DNA from: Acanthococcus lagerstroemiae
Taxonomy: Eukaryota; Arthropoda; Insecta; Hemiptera; Eriococcidae
Direction of reading: 5' to 3'
DNA: 64,000 nucleotides
Assembly (NCBI GenBank): GCA_031841125.1
Contig: CM063114.1
Span: 37,345,574 to 37,409,573, forward strand
Shown: positions 46,291-57,589 of the stretch, piece by piece
Position numbering within the stretch: position 1 is the stretch's first letter
How the letters are laid out: every line of letters starts with the position of its first letter
Notes under the pieces: model-generated
What the model saw: the letters and a program-made list of their open reading frames with translations, nothing else
Database searches by the model: none
What the model was told of the DNA's origin: nothing
Program-made: the position numbers and the translations under genes

Positions 46291-47337
46291 GTGAGTTTTT
46301 CAATGTTTCTATTGTAATATTATGCTGGTTAAAGGCTCCTATAGACTCCTAAAACGTTGATACCTATAGTAAACTTGGTGAATATTTGTCAGACATTTTG
46401 CAAAAGTACACAATGCACTGTGAAACTGTATTGTGTGTGATTGTTTTGCACTCTAGCGTTATTGTTATGTTGAAAGTTGATTAATCAGCACTTGGATACA
46501 TTCGGATGGACATAGATTTTTCTTCTTCAATTTACTCTGAGCACATTTATGATTTACAGATAACATAAATTTCTCCAATATGTACCTCCGCCCTTTCTAC
46601 AAACTCGATCTTATAACAAGTTCACATTTTAATGTACTGTCAACTCAAATTATGTCTGACGAATATTGAAAATTAGATGGGAACACAGAAATCAGTAAAG
46701 ATAATATGGGCTACTGTAGTGACTGAAATGGGAAGTATAAACGTACATTCTGCAAATAAGAAGTACCGTCTGGACCATCCTTACAGTGTAACAGCGTGTA
46801 CAATCAGCACCAGACCATGCACTTGAAATTACTTGAAAGAGCCTGTAGCGCTGAAATTTCCCATGTAAACTACAATTGAAAACCCAAATTAAGGAACCTT
46901 TATAGTCATATGTGCGACAAGTCCTGCTCTATGTGAGGATGGCGCTGAGCAAAGTACCTCACATCAAATAATATGAAAACGAAATATTCTGGTCTCCTCT
47001 GTTGCATAAATGCGGTAAATAGAAAGAGATATGGAGTTATATTCCTCCTCCCTTGGAACTAGGGAGGGAAGTCCTGGTCTATATGTTCTGTTTACTGTCA
47101 ACTGTGTGGTATACATTTCCATGGGTAAAATGATGAACAACTATTCAGCAAATGTAAAATGCAGTTGACATTCTAGTCAACATGTATCGACATTACTACA
47201 CACTTTGTAGTATGCAGAGAATAGACACGCGTTTAGTAGACATCGACAAATTTCCGGGTAGTTGACAATTCAGTTGACATTATAAACGGCAAGTATCAAC
47301 ATTGCTATCAAAATTATAGCATCAGTGTATACATAAA
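46291..47337 (+). other. Putative first intron, non-coding
   Basis: Long stretch after the donor at 46291 without recognisable exons or repeats. Repeated nearly unchanged in 53631-54679. Confidence 0.4.
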
Positions 47338-47562
47338 TGGACGCTATTCAGCAAAAGGGAACCAACTAACAAAATCCGCTTTTTGAGAACACGTGATTCA
47401 AAGTTCAAGAGCCATTAAGCTTTTCTTCAACGTGAGTACTCATTTTTGAATCGGAAGCCCAATTTTGAGAAATTCTACTTTTTACGCTCTTTCCAACGAT
47501 ACTATAATAACTCATCTTGTTTACAAATGTTGGTTGGTTCCCTTCCGCTGAATAGTGTCGAA
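47338..47562. mobile_element. MITE family A copy
   Basis: TGGACGCTATTCAGCAAAAG at the left; CTTCCGCTGAATAGTGTCGA at the right, with GGAACCAAC/GTTGGTTCC inner pairing. Shorter than the 32551 copy owing to loss of the middle segment. Its duplicate is 54680-54911. Confidence 0.8.
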
Positions 47563-48899
47563 ATAGACTCGTATCGACGTTTGCATTAACATGTCCACTC
47601 AACAAATGGCTTAAGCTGAATAATTTTTTTATTAATTAAGTTATTATCATAATTCTTACATGGTTGGGTTTAATACAATATGTGTTTCAAAGTACCTATT
47701 TGGAAAAAAAGTGAAAAAAATTATGTCGATATAAATGCCGATGCTTCTGTCAATGTCGACTGTGTTTCACAGGAGTAAACTTCGTAAGGTAAATCTGAAT
47801 GATTCGCTCTCAACAATTTAATCGAACTGAATAGAGACTCCAATAAGATTTTAGAAAGTATCTCTGAAGATCTGTTTTTCGTTGAAAATCTGTTCCTCAT
47901 TTGACGCTCACAGGTTTTATCCAAATAACTAGATTCTACAACAATTCTGAAATTATTATTACTTTTTTCAATCGCCGAATAAAAACATATCCGTGCGACC
48001 GATCCGCTTTGTTGTTGGTTACGGATTGAAAGACAATGTCTGTCAAAGAAAGAAAAAAAAAAAAAAAACGGCGGAAAAGAATGAAACTTTAGTTCAATAA
48101 AAATGAAAACGTAGAGAGAAATTTAAAAATTCAACGGCATTGGTAAAAACGCTACACGTTACCTATACCTACAGGAAATCTTTTCTTCGATCACGTTGTA
48201 CTCTGCTCGTTAATTTACTTTCCTCAAAGTAGCAGATTTGTTACCTACCTACCTACATAAAAACAAGTTTTCGTATTTACATATACTTTCTTCTTCCATT
48301 TCCAATAAAAAAAAAAGTTTTGATTCAGACTCGTTTAATAAGTGTTTTTCTTCAAAGCTTCCAGTTCGTACGTTTTGAAAAAGTATGCACTTAATTAATG
48401 AACGATGAGTCCCCTCTCCACCTTCCCTGGATGTGGCCTTGCTTAGCCGATACTTGAAAAGTCTGAAATAGTAAGTCTAGAATGCACTCAAAAAGTAGAG
48501 TCTTGAAAAGTTTCTAAAAATCTTAATCACGGCTGATGTTCTTTTAATTTTTCTTTTCAATTTTACTGTTTCTTTTTTCCTTGTTTTTAACATATTTAAT
48601 GTTTTCTTCATAGCTTTTAAGTTGTTGAGTGAAAAAATACAGAATCTCAAAGAGACTTACACAAGTCTATAAATGAGTTTTCAACGATTCTAAAGAGTCC
48701 TACAGTGCAGCGCCCTAAACAAGTTTGAAGGCGTGTCAAACTATCATACTCTGTTAACATGATTTTTCCCCTGTAAGTTTTTGTCGATTGTTATATGTAC
48801 TGCTGAGAGGTCGATTCTTTCAGTTTTAGTGTATTAGGTACATAAGAGTTTGTGTATTCACATTGCACGTAGTAACTCAACTTTTGTATCAAAGCCAAG
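47563..48899. other. Non-coding AT-rich segment
   Basis: No gene. Contains A-runs (48052-48068), a CTAC short repeat (48243-48255, CCTACCTACCTA) and several T-runs. Duplicated in 54912-56257 and, in error-rich form, in part of 52170-52890. Confidence 0.5.
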
Positions 48900-48901
48900 T
48901 A

Positions 48902-50058
48902 AGGTAAATGTACCAATGGTGGACAGGATAAGTGTTTTTTTTCTGCCCCCCCCCGTTATATTTCAATTGTGCTTTATGTGTCAAAGTTAAAAATTTGATT
49001 ATGTGCCCATATGAAAGTAGATACAATTTCGAACAATTTGATATGTTTTTCATTTGAAGAATCTATTAAAATAGTTGCAAAAAAAATAAAAAATCTAAAA
49101 GTACCTTTTTTTTTTCTCCAATGGTGGACACTTCAAAAATAAGAAAATCTAGTGGTGGCCACTCAATAGTGGACACTTTGAAAATTTTCTTTAAGTAGAA
49201 AATGACGTCATAAACTTGTTTATATCTTTACTGTAAGCATATCTTTGGTTATGTTTAGTTATGTGAAGTAAAAATACACATCATTCAGTATACTCTAAGC
49301 TTATAAGTGACTTAGTATTTAACCTAAAGTCAAAACACAAGGTCAGAATTATTAGCGCATATTATAATTTGCAAAATCAAAGTTAAATTTTATTATATTT
49401 TTCTGACGTGTAGTTGTACCTATAGGTATGTGTTTTGGGAGTATTTCCTCTATCTCATATTTATTAGGTAATAACAGCCTTTCGGTTATACGCGTGAAAA
49501 GTTCTGACTTTTCCCATCTAAGATATCAAACTACAATTTTGATAACTATGATTTCAATTAGGGTAGATGAATTCAAGTGATAAGTAATTGGAATACGTAA
49601 TGACCACCAATGGATTTTCAAGAATTATCACGCCTATATCCAGTGGTGGTCATTAGAGTCTGCCATTAGAAAAAAGTAAAATTTGTCTCAAAATAATGGC
49701 CACTTGTAAATTATCGGCTGCTTTAATGTTGTTTCAAGTTACAATCGCTCATAACTGAATATACATCTGCCTGTTTCTCCTATGTTTCTATGTAGGTCAT
49801 GTCACAGTGTTTACAGTTCAGTCTGTATACTCCGCTACTGTTGTTTCTGTTTTGTCGTTTGAAAGAGTAATGATAAGATTCCCCACATATGAAATGTTTC
49901 TTTTTGGCTTTCTCTATATGGCCAAAAGAAACAGTGGACTCTCAACTCTTGCTCCATAGTATCACTGTTGCCACCAAACACATACCAGCTTAGTATTATT
50001 AATTGAAACTTAAAAGTGTCTACTATTGGGGCAGTGTCCGCCATTGGTACATTTACCT
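48902..50058. mobile_element. 1.16-kb TIR element with TA target duplication, copy A
   Basis: Termini AGGTAAATGTACCAATGGTG (then GACA) and TGGTACATTTACCT (preceded by TGTCCGCCAT) are about 24-bp inverted repeats, flanked by TA on both sides, as for Tc1/mariner-type elements. Subterminal repeats of TGGTGGACA/TAGTGGACA/GTGGCCA occur near 49120-49180 and, in the opposite sense, at 49600-49710. No transposase frame: a non-autonomous element. The Jockey LINE lies 28 bp further on. Its duplicate is at 56258-57404. Confidence 0.85.
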
Positions 50059-50086
50059 TATCAAAATTCGACCATAATGTCGTATT

Positions 50087-51330
50087 CAGTTCTCGTGTTA
50101 CACTCGGCGATAGCAGATGCTCTGTACGTGTCGTGTTAGTGCCGATTAGTCGAATAATCTCTGTACTCTGTGAACCAGTAGCGCGAGTTCAAACGTGTTA
50201 TCTGCGCGATAAAACTCTTTGCAGGTCGTAGCGACTTCGCTTCGTGATGAGCTCGCCTGCGCAAGGCGTCGTTCACACGGAGCTAGAACGCAAGTTACTA
50301 GCGGAAAACGCCAGTCTGAAGAAAAAATTGGATGAACTTAGTTTCAAATTTCAGGCTCTAGAGGCCAATGTCAACGCTGGGGAGCGACGTACCCTACCAA
50401 ATCCAAAGGTAGGTCCGTATGCTAGTAGTAATAGTACCGGTGCTAGTGTAAAAGCTCCCCCCAAAACCAACACCCAGACAACGAAAAAGTCACCCAAAAT
50501 GTTTGATCCTTCAAAAATCAAACCGCCACCAGTGTATATAACAGGAGTAACAAACATAGCGAACTTCGAGAGCTTCCTTAATACCCAGAAGTTAGGTACC
50601 TGCGAACGTAAAGCCGTGTCGGAAGACAGACTAATTCTCAAAGCGAAAACGGTGGATGATTATCGAAAACTCTCCACCCTACTCACGGAGGAAGTAGACA
50701 AAAGACCTAACGCCGAAAGAATTGGGTCAATCCAGTTCCACACCTACCAAGTGAAAAGCGACCGCGCTTTTATCGTCTACATTCGCCATCTACATCCTTC
50801 CACCGAGCCTAAAGACATAGCCGTGGATCTTGAATCAGTTGGCCACACAGCGAGACGCATAACAAACGTCTCAGTTCGTAAGAAAGTAGACAACGAACTG
50901 AAAGTTATAAAACTGCCTCTCTTTAGAGTTGAACTGGAGCCGAAACCTAACAACAGTTGTATCTACGAACAGACAGCCTTACTGTACACCAAGATCGCGG
51001 TGGAGCCTCCGCGTAAGCTGAATGATATCCCCCAATGCAAGCGATGCCAGGGAATAGGCCATTCTCAGAACTATTGCAGACGTGATCCAAAATGTGTGAA
51101 GTGTGGAGAGGGCCACCTATCCTCCTCGTGTCCGAATCCCAAGACTTCCACTAGTAGATGTGCCAACTGCCAAGGCGACCACACGGCAAATTATAAAGGC
51201 TGCGTTTACTATAAAGAAAAAATTAAGGCTAGTATGAAACCAAAAGTGTTCGCGAGGGATAGAGTCCGGGAAATCATGCCGAACAAACCGTCCGAGCCGG
51301 TCCCCCGAACCAATATCCAACAGCTCACGA
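50087..51330 (+). mobile_element. Jockey-type LINE, truncated upstream copy
   Basis: Begins right after ATAATGTCGTATT (50074-50086) like the full copy. Contains ORF1 from 50244 to about 51330, where the sequence degenerates (a C-run replaces the coding sequence after QQLTT). The matching part is almost identical to the full copy (differences such as Phe/Ser at codon 33 and Val/Ile near 228). Confidence 0.9.
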
Positions 51331-52900
51331 CCCCGCCCCCCCCCCCCCCCCTAAATCCTTGGGGGGGCTCCCCCGGGTAACAAAATTTTTTTCCCCCCAA
51401 GGGGCCCCCCTTAAAAAAACCAAACAAATTCCTTTTTTTGCCCCCGAAAACCTACCCGTAAAACATTTTCACCCCCCCCCCCCAAATAAAAAAAACCCTT
51501 GGGGAAAAAAGGGCCCAATTTTTTAAACTTACAATTGAAAAACCCCCAAAAAATTTTAAAAAAATTTAAAAATTTTGGGACAATTGTCTATGTGGGAGGC
51601 CTGACAAAAGGTCCCCAATCAAATATTAAAAAAAAACGGTTTCTGTTCTTGCTAAATGAAAAGAAGGGGGGTTATTTCCTCCCCTTGGAACTAGGGGGGG
51701 GAATCTGGTTATATGTTCTGTTTACTGTCAACTGGTGGTATACTTTTCCCATGGGTAAAATGATAACAATATTCAAAAAGAAAAATGCGTTGACATTCTA
51801 GTCAACTGTATCGACATTACACACACTTTTAGTATGCAGAAAAAGACACCGTTTAGAGACTCGAAAATTTTCCGGGTAGTTGACAATTCATTTTGACATT
51901 ATAAAGGCAATATCAACATTGCTATAAAAAATTATAGCATCGTGATAAAAAGGGGCGCTTTCAGCAAAAGGGAACCCAAATAACAAAATCCCTTTTTTAG
52001 AAACGGATTCAAATTCAAGAGCCATTAAGCTTTTCTTTAACTGAGTACCATTTTGAATCGGGAAACCCCAAATTTTTAGAAATTCTACTTTTAAAGCTTT
52101 TCCAAAGATACTATAATAATCATCTTGTTTCAAAATTTTGGGTTGGGCCCCCTTTCCCCCAATTTGAAATAGACCGTTCGACTTTTCTTAAATTACTCAA
52201 ACAAATGGCTTTTTGAATAATTTTTTTATTTAATTAAAAATTAACAAAATTTTTTCATGGGGGTTTAATCTATGTGTTTCAAAGTACCTATTTGGAAAAA
52301 AGGAAAAAATTTTTTGTCGAATAAATGCCGAGCTTTGTCAATGTCGACTGTGTTTTACAGAGAAATTTAAAATAAAATTTAATGATTTTGCTCTCAACAA
52401 TTAATCGAACAATAGAAAACTCCAATAAGATTTTAGAAAATACTCTAAGACTGTTTTTTTGTTAAAATTTTTCCTCATTTGCGCCACAGGGTTTTTTTCC
52501 CAAAAACTAGATTCTACAACAATTCTGAATTATTATTACTTTTTTTAATCGCCGAAAAAAAACATATCCCTGCGACCCCATCCGTTTTTTGTTGGTTCGG
52601 ATTGAAAGACAAAGCTGTCAAAAAAAGAAAAAAAAAAAAACGGCGGAAAAGAATGAAAATTTTGTTTAATAAAAAGAAAACTAGAAGAAATTTAAAAATT
52701 CAAAGGCATTGGAAAAACGCACACGTTTTCCTTACCTACAGGAATCTTTTCTTTGATCCCCGTTTAATTGCTCGTTAATTTTCTTTCCTCCCCAAATACG
52801 ATTTTTGTTTCCCCTACCTACAAAAAAAACAAGTTTTCGTATTTAAATATACTTTTTCTTATTTCCAAAAAAAAAAAAAGTTTTGATTCAGAAAAAATAG
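51331..52900. other. Error-rich seam between the duplicate copies
   Basis: Reads as a corrupted version of 47030-48330: the same landmarks in order (CCTTGGAACTAGG, TTTACTGTCAACTG, CATGGGTAAAATGAT, GACATTCTAGTCAAC, GTATGCAGA, CCGGGTAGTTGACAATTCA, CGGCGGAAAAGAATGAAA) but with dropped bases and inflated A, C, G and T runs. At about 52890 it jumps to sequence equivalent to 45560. This pattern looks like unpolished long-read sequence, not evolution. No feature in it should be trusted. Confidence 0.8.
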
Positions 52901-53569
52901 AGTTATAGCTTTTAATCGGGGGTAAAAGTTTTCAAATTGGGCCCCGATTAAACTGTGTACTCACTTTGAAAAAGCTTATCAGTAAATGCTATGTCATATA
53001 GTTTCTACATGGCTCTTGAACTTCAAATCACGTGTTCTCAAAAGCAGATTTCGTTGGTTGGTTCTGTATGCTTTAACAGCCTCCAATCGTAAACATATAT
53101 GCAACTAATTTTCGCATTGTCTAGAATGGTACACTTGCGCATTGTCTAATGTTGAAAAAAGAATCCACCTCAAAATTCTCAGACAATTCCGTATATTTAG
53201 AAGATATTCAATGGTACTAGTCGCCTTTCTTCGTTTCTTCATCCAAACGTTATTTATTTTTTAAATTTCTGATTAGTTGTCGCGGCTATTTGTAGTAATT
53301 TTGGTTTATTATCAGCCGTGTTAAATTTAGTCTGAAGAGCTAATTAATGCAGCGTAAAACGCGTCGTTGTGTTGTTATCAGAGTGCACTTTCCGCGTTCG
53401 ATTGTGAAGTAGCAATTGTCTTGTATTTGAGATGGTCAGGAAATGCAGACAAGTCGATATTCGAGTATTTGTAATACGAGCATCGTCCATTTGATATTGA
53501 GTTAGTTCATTTAGCTAAACAATATAATTAGAAAATTTAACTTTGTGTGGTTCGAATTGTGAAATTGTG

Positions 53570-53630
53570 ATGAACTATGGTTGTGGTATCCTCGCAAGTT
53601 TGTTTGTGGTCAACCTCTGCTCCAGTCAGG
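53570..53630 (+). CDS. Candidate first coding exon with signal peptide, copy B
   Basis: Same as 46230-46290: a signal-peptide-like MNYGCGILASLFVVNLCSSQ and phase-1 donor. Which of the two copies is genuine depends on whether the duplication is real. Confidence 0.4.
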
Positions 53631-54679
53631 GTGAGTTTTTCAATGTTTCTATTTTGTAATATTATGCTGGTTAAAGGCTCCTATAGACTCCTAAAACGTT
53701 GATACCTATAGTAAACTTGGTGAATATTTGTCAGACATTTTGCAAAAGTACACAATGCACTGTGAAACTGTATTGTGTGTGATTGTTTTGCACTCTAGCG
53801 TTATTGTTATGTTGAAAGTTGATTAATCAGCACTTGGATACATTCGGATGGACATAGATTTTTCTTCTTCAATTTACTCTGAGCACATTTATGATTTACA
53901 GATAACATAAATTTCTCCAATATGTACCTCCGCCCTTTCTACAAACTCGATCTTATAACAAGTTCACATTTTAATGTACTGTCAACTCAAATTATGTCTG
54001 ACAAATATTGAAAATTAGATGGGAACACAGAAATCAGTAAAGATAATATGGGCTACTGTAGTGACTGAAATGGGAAGTATAAACGTACATTCTGCAAATA
54101 AGAAGTACCGTCTGGACCATCCTTACAGTGTAACAGCGTGTACAATCAGCACCAGACCATGCACTTGAAATTACTTGAAAGAGCCTGTAGCGCTGAAATT
54201 TCCCATGTAAAATACAATTGAAAACCCAAATTAAGGAACCTTTATAGTCATATGTGCGACAAGTCCTGCTCTATGTGAGGATGGCGCTGAGCAAAGTACC
54301 TCACATCAAATAATATGAAAACGAAATATTCTGGTCTCCTCTGTTGCATAAATGCGGTAAATAGAAAGAGATATGGAGTTATATTCCTCCTCCCTTGGAA
54401 CTAGGGAGGGAAGTCCTGGTCTATATGTTCTGTTTACTGTCAACTGTGTGGTATACATGTCCATGGGTAAAATGATGAACAACTATTCAGCAAATGTAAA
54501 ATGTAGTTGACATTCTAGTCAACATGTATCGACATTACTACACACTTTGTAGTATGCAGAGAATAGACACGCGTTTAGTAGACATCGACAAATTTCCGGG
54601 TAGTTGACAATTCAGTTGACATTATAAACGGCAAGTATCAACATTGCTATCAAAATTATAGCATCAGTGTATACATAAA

Positions 54680-54911
54680 TGGACGCTATTCAGCAAAAGG
54701 GAACCAACTAACAAAATCCGCTTTTTCAGAACACGTGATTCAAAGTTCAAGAGCCATTAAGCTTTTCTTCAACGTGAGTACTCATTTTTGAATCGGAGGC
54801 CCAATTTTGAGAAATTCTACTTTTTACGCTCTTTCCAACGATACTATAATAACTCATCTTCCATCTTGTTTACAAATGTTGGTTGGTTCCTTTCCGCTGA
54901 ATAGTGTCGAA
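54680..54911. mobile_element. MITE family A copy (duplicate of 47338)
   Basis: TGGACGCTATTCAGCAAAAG ... CGCTGAATAGTGTCGA. Carries a 7-bp insertion (CCATCTT) relative to the upstream copy. Confidence 0.8.
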
Positions 54912-56257
54912 ATAGACTCATATCGACGTTTGCATTAACATGTCCACTCAACAAATGGCTTAAGCTGAATAATTTTTTTATTAATTAAGTTATTATCATA
55001 ATTCTTACATGGTTGGGTTTAATACAATGTGTTTCAAAGTACCTATTTGGAAAAAAAGTGAAAAAAATTATGTCGATATAAATGCCGATGCTTCTGTCAA
55101 TGTCGACTGTGTTTCACAGGAGTAAACTTCGTAAGGTAAATCTGAATGATTCGCTCTCAACAATTTAATCGAACTGAATAGAGACTCCAATAAGATTTTA
55201 GAAAGTATCTCTGAAGATCTGTTTTTCGTTGAAAATCTGTTCCTCATTTGACGCTCACAGGTTTTATCCAAATAACTAGATTCTACAACAATTCTGAAAT
55301 TATTATTACTTTTTTCAATCGCCGAGTAAAAACATATCCGTGCGACCGATCCGCTTTGTTGCTGGTTACGGATTGAAAGACAATGTCTGTCAAAGAAAGA
55401 AGAAAGAAAAAAAAAAAAACGGCGGAAAAGAATGAAACTTTAGTTCAATAAAAATGAAAACGTAGAGAGAAATTTAAAAATTCAACGGCATTGGTAAAAA
55501 CGCTACACGTTACCTATACCTACAGGAAATCTTTTCTTCGATCACGTTGTACTCTGCTCGTTAATTTACTTTCCTCAAAGTAGCAGATTTGTTACCTACC
55601 TACCTACATAAAAACAAGTTTTCGTATTTACTTATACTTTCCTCTTCCACTTCCAATAAAAAAAAAAAGTTTTGATTCAGACTCGTTTAATAAGTGTTTT
55701 TCTTCAAAGCTTCCAGTTCGTACGTTTTGAAAAAGTATGCACTTAATTAATGAACGATGAGTCCCCTCTCCACCTTCCCTGGATGTGGCCTTGCTTAGCC
55801 GATACTTGAAAAGTCTGAAATAGTAAGTCTAGAATGCACTCAAAAAGTAGAGTCTTGAAAAGTTTCTAAAAATCTTAATCACGGCTGATGTTCTTTTAAT
55901 TTTTCTTTTCAATTTTACTGTTTCTTTTTTCCTTGTTTTTAACATATTTAATGTTTTCTTCATAGCTCTTAAGTTGTTGAGTGAAAAAATACAGAATCTC
56001 AAAGAGACTTACACAAGTCTATAAATGAGTTTTCAACGATTCTAAAGAGTCCTACAGTGCAGCGTCCTAAACAAGTCTGAAGGCGTGTCAAACTATCATA
56101 CTCTATTAACATGATTTTTCCCCTGTAAGTTTTTGTCGATTATTATATGTATGTACTGCTGAGAGGTCGATTCTTTCAGTTTTAGTGTATTAGGTACATA
56201 ACAGTTTGTGTATTCACATTGCTCGTAGTAACTCAACTTTTGTATCAAAGCCAAGTA

Positions 56258-57404
56258 AGGTAAATGTACCTACCAATGGTGGACAGGATAAGTGTTTTTT
56301 TTTGCCCCCCCCCGTTATATTTCAATTGTGCTTTATGTGTCAAAGTTAAAAATTTGATTATGTGCCCATATGAAAGTAGATACAATTTCGAACAATTTGA
56401 TATGTTTTTCATTTGAAGAATCTATTAAAATAGTTGCCAAAAAAAAATCTTAAAGTACCTCTTTTTTTTCTCCAATGGTGGACACTTCAAAAATAAGAAA
56501 ATCTAGTGGTGGCCACTCAATAGTGGACACTTTGAAAATTTTCTTTAAGTAGAAAATGACATCATAAACTTGTTTATATCTTTACTGTAAGCATATCTTT
56601 GGTTATGTTTAGTTATGTGAAGTAAAAATACACATCATTCAGTATACTCTAAGCTTATAAGTGACTTAGTACTTAACCTAAAGTCAAAACACAAGGTCAG
56701 AATTATTAGCGCGTATTATAATTTGCAAAATCAAAGTTAAATTTTATTATATTTTTCTGACGTGTAGTTGTACCTATAGGTATGTGTTTTGGGAGTATTT
56801 CCTCTATCTCATATTTATTAGGTAATAACAGCCTCTCGGTTATACGCGTGAAAAGAAATCAAACTACAATTTTGATAACTATGATTTCAATTAGGGTAGA
56901 TGAATTCAAGTGATAAGTAATTGGAATACGTAATGACCACCAATGGATTTTCAAGAATTATCACGCCTATATCCAGTGGTGGTCATTAGAGTCTGCCATT
57001 AGAAAAAAGTAAAATTTGTCTCAAAATAATGGCCACTTGTAAATTATCGGCTGCTTTAATGTTGTTTCAAGTTACAATCGCTCATAACTGAATATACATC
57101 TGCCTGTTTCTCCTATGTTTCTATGTAGGTCATGTCACAGTGTTTACAGTTCAGTCTGTATACTCCGCTACTGTTGTTTCTGTCTTTTGTTTCTGTTTTG
57201 TCGTTTGAAAGAGTAATGATAAGATTCCCCACATATGAAATGTTTCTTTTTGGCTTTCTCTATATGGCCAAAAGAAACAGTGGACTCTCAACTCTTGCTC
57301 CATAGTATCACTGTTGCCACCAAACACATACCAGCTTAGTATTATTAATTGAAACTTAAAAGTGTCTACTATTGGGGCAGTGTCCGCCATTGGTACATTT
57401 ACCT
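56258..57404. mobile_element. 1.15-kb TIR element with TA target duplication, copy B
   Basis: Duplicate of 48902-50058 with the same TA flanks (56256-56257, 57405-57406). The left terminal repeat has an extra CTAC (GTACCTACCAATGG), and about 27 bp near 56855 are missing. Confidence 0.85.
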
Positions 57405-57589
57405 TATCAAAATTCGACCATAATGTCGTATTCAGTTCTCGTGTTACACTCGGCGATAGCAGATGCTCTGTACGTGTCGTGTTAGTGCCGATTAGTCGAA
57501 TAATCTCTGTACTCTGTGAACCAGTAGCGCGAGTTCAAACGTGTTATCTGCGCGATAAAACTCTTTGCAGGTCGTAGCGACTTCGCTTC

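Larger units (their letters stand above)
45570..51330. repeat. 7.34-kb direct duplication, upstream copy
   Basis: Near-identical to 52920-58680 with scattered substitutions and small indels: ATG at 46230 versus 53570 (offset 7340), LINE ORF1 start 50244 versus 57590 (offset 7346). Contains a signal-peptide-like exon, MITEs, a TA-flanked TIR element and the first part of a Jockey LINE. The right end breaks off inside the LINE ORF1 at about 51330. Confidence 0.9.

Noticed and set aside
47721..47924. 67-codon minus-strand frame, duplicated at 55068-55271
   Set aside because: Identity is due to the segment duplication, not selection; no motif and no splice context.
51499..51801. Open frames in the error-rich seam
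   Set aside because: Composed of inflated homopolymers; the sequence is a corrupted copy of 47 kb and cannot be trusted.
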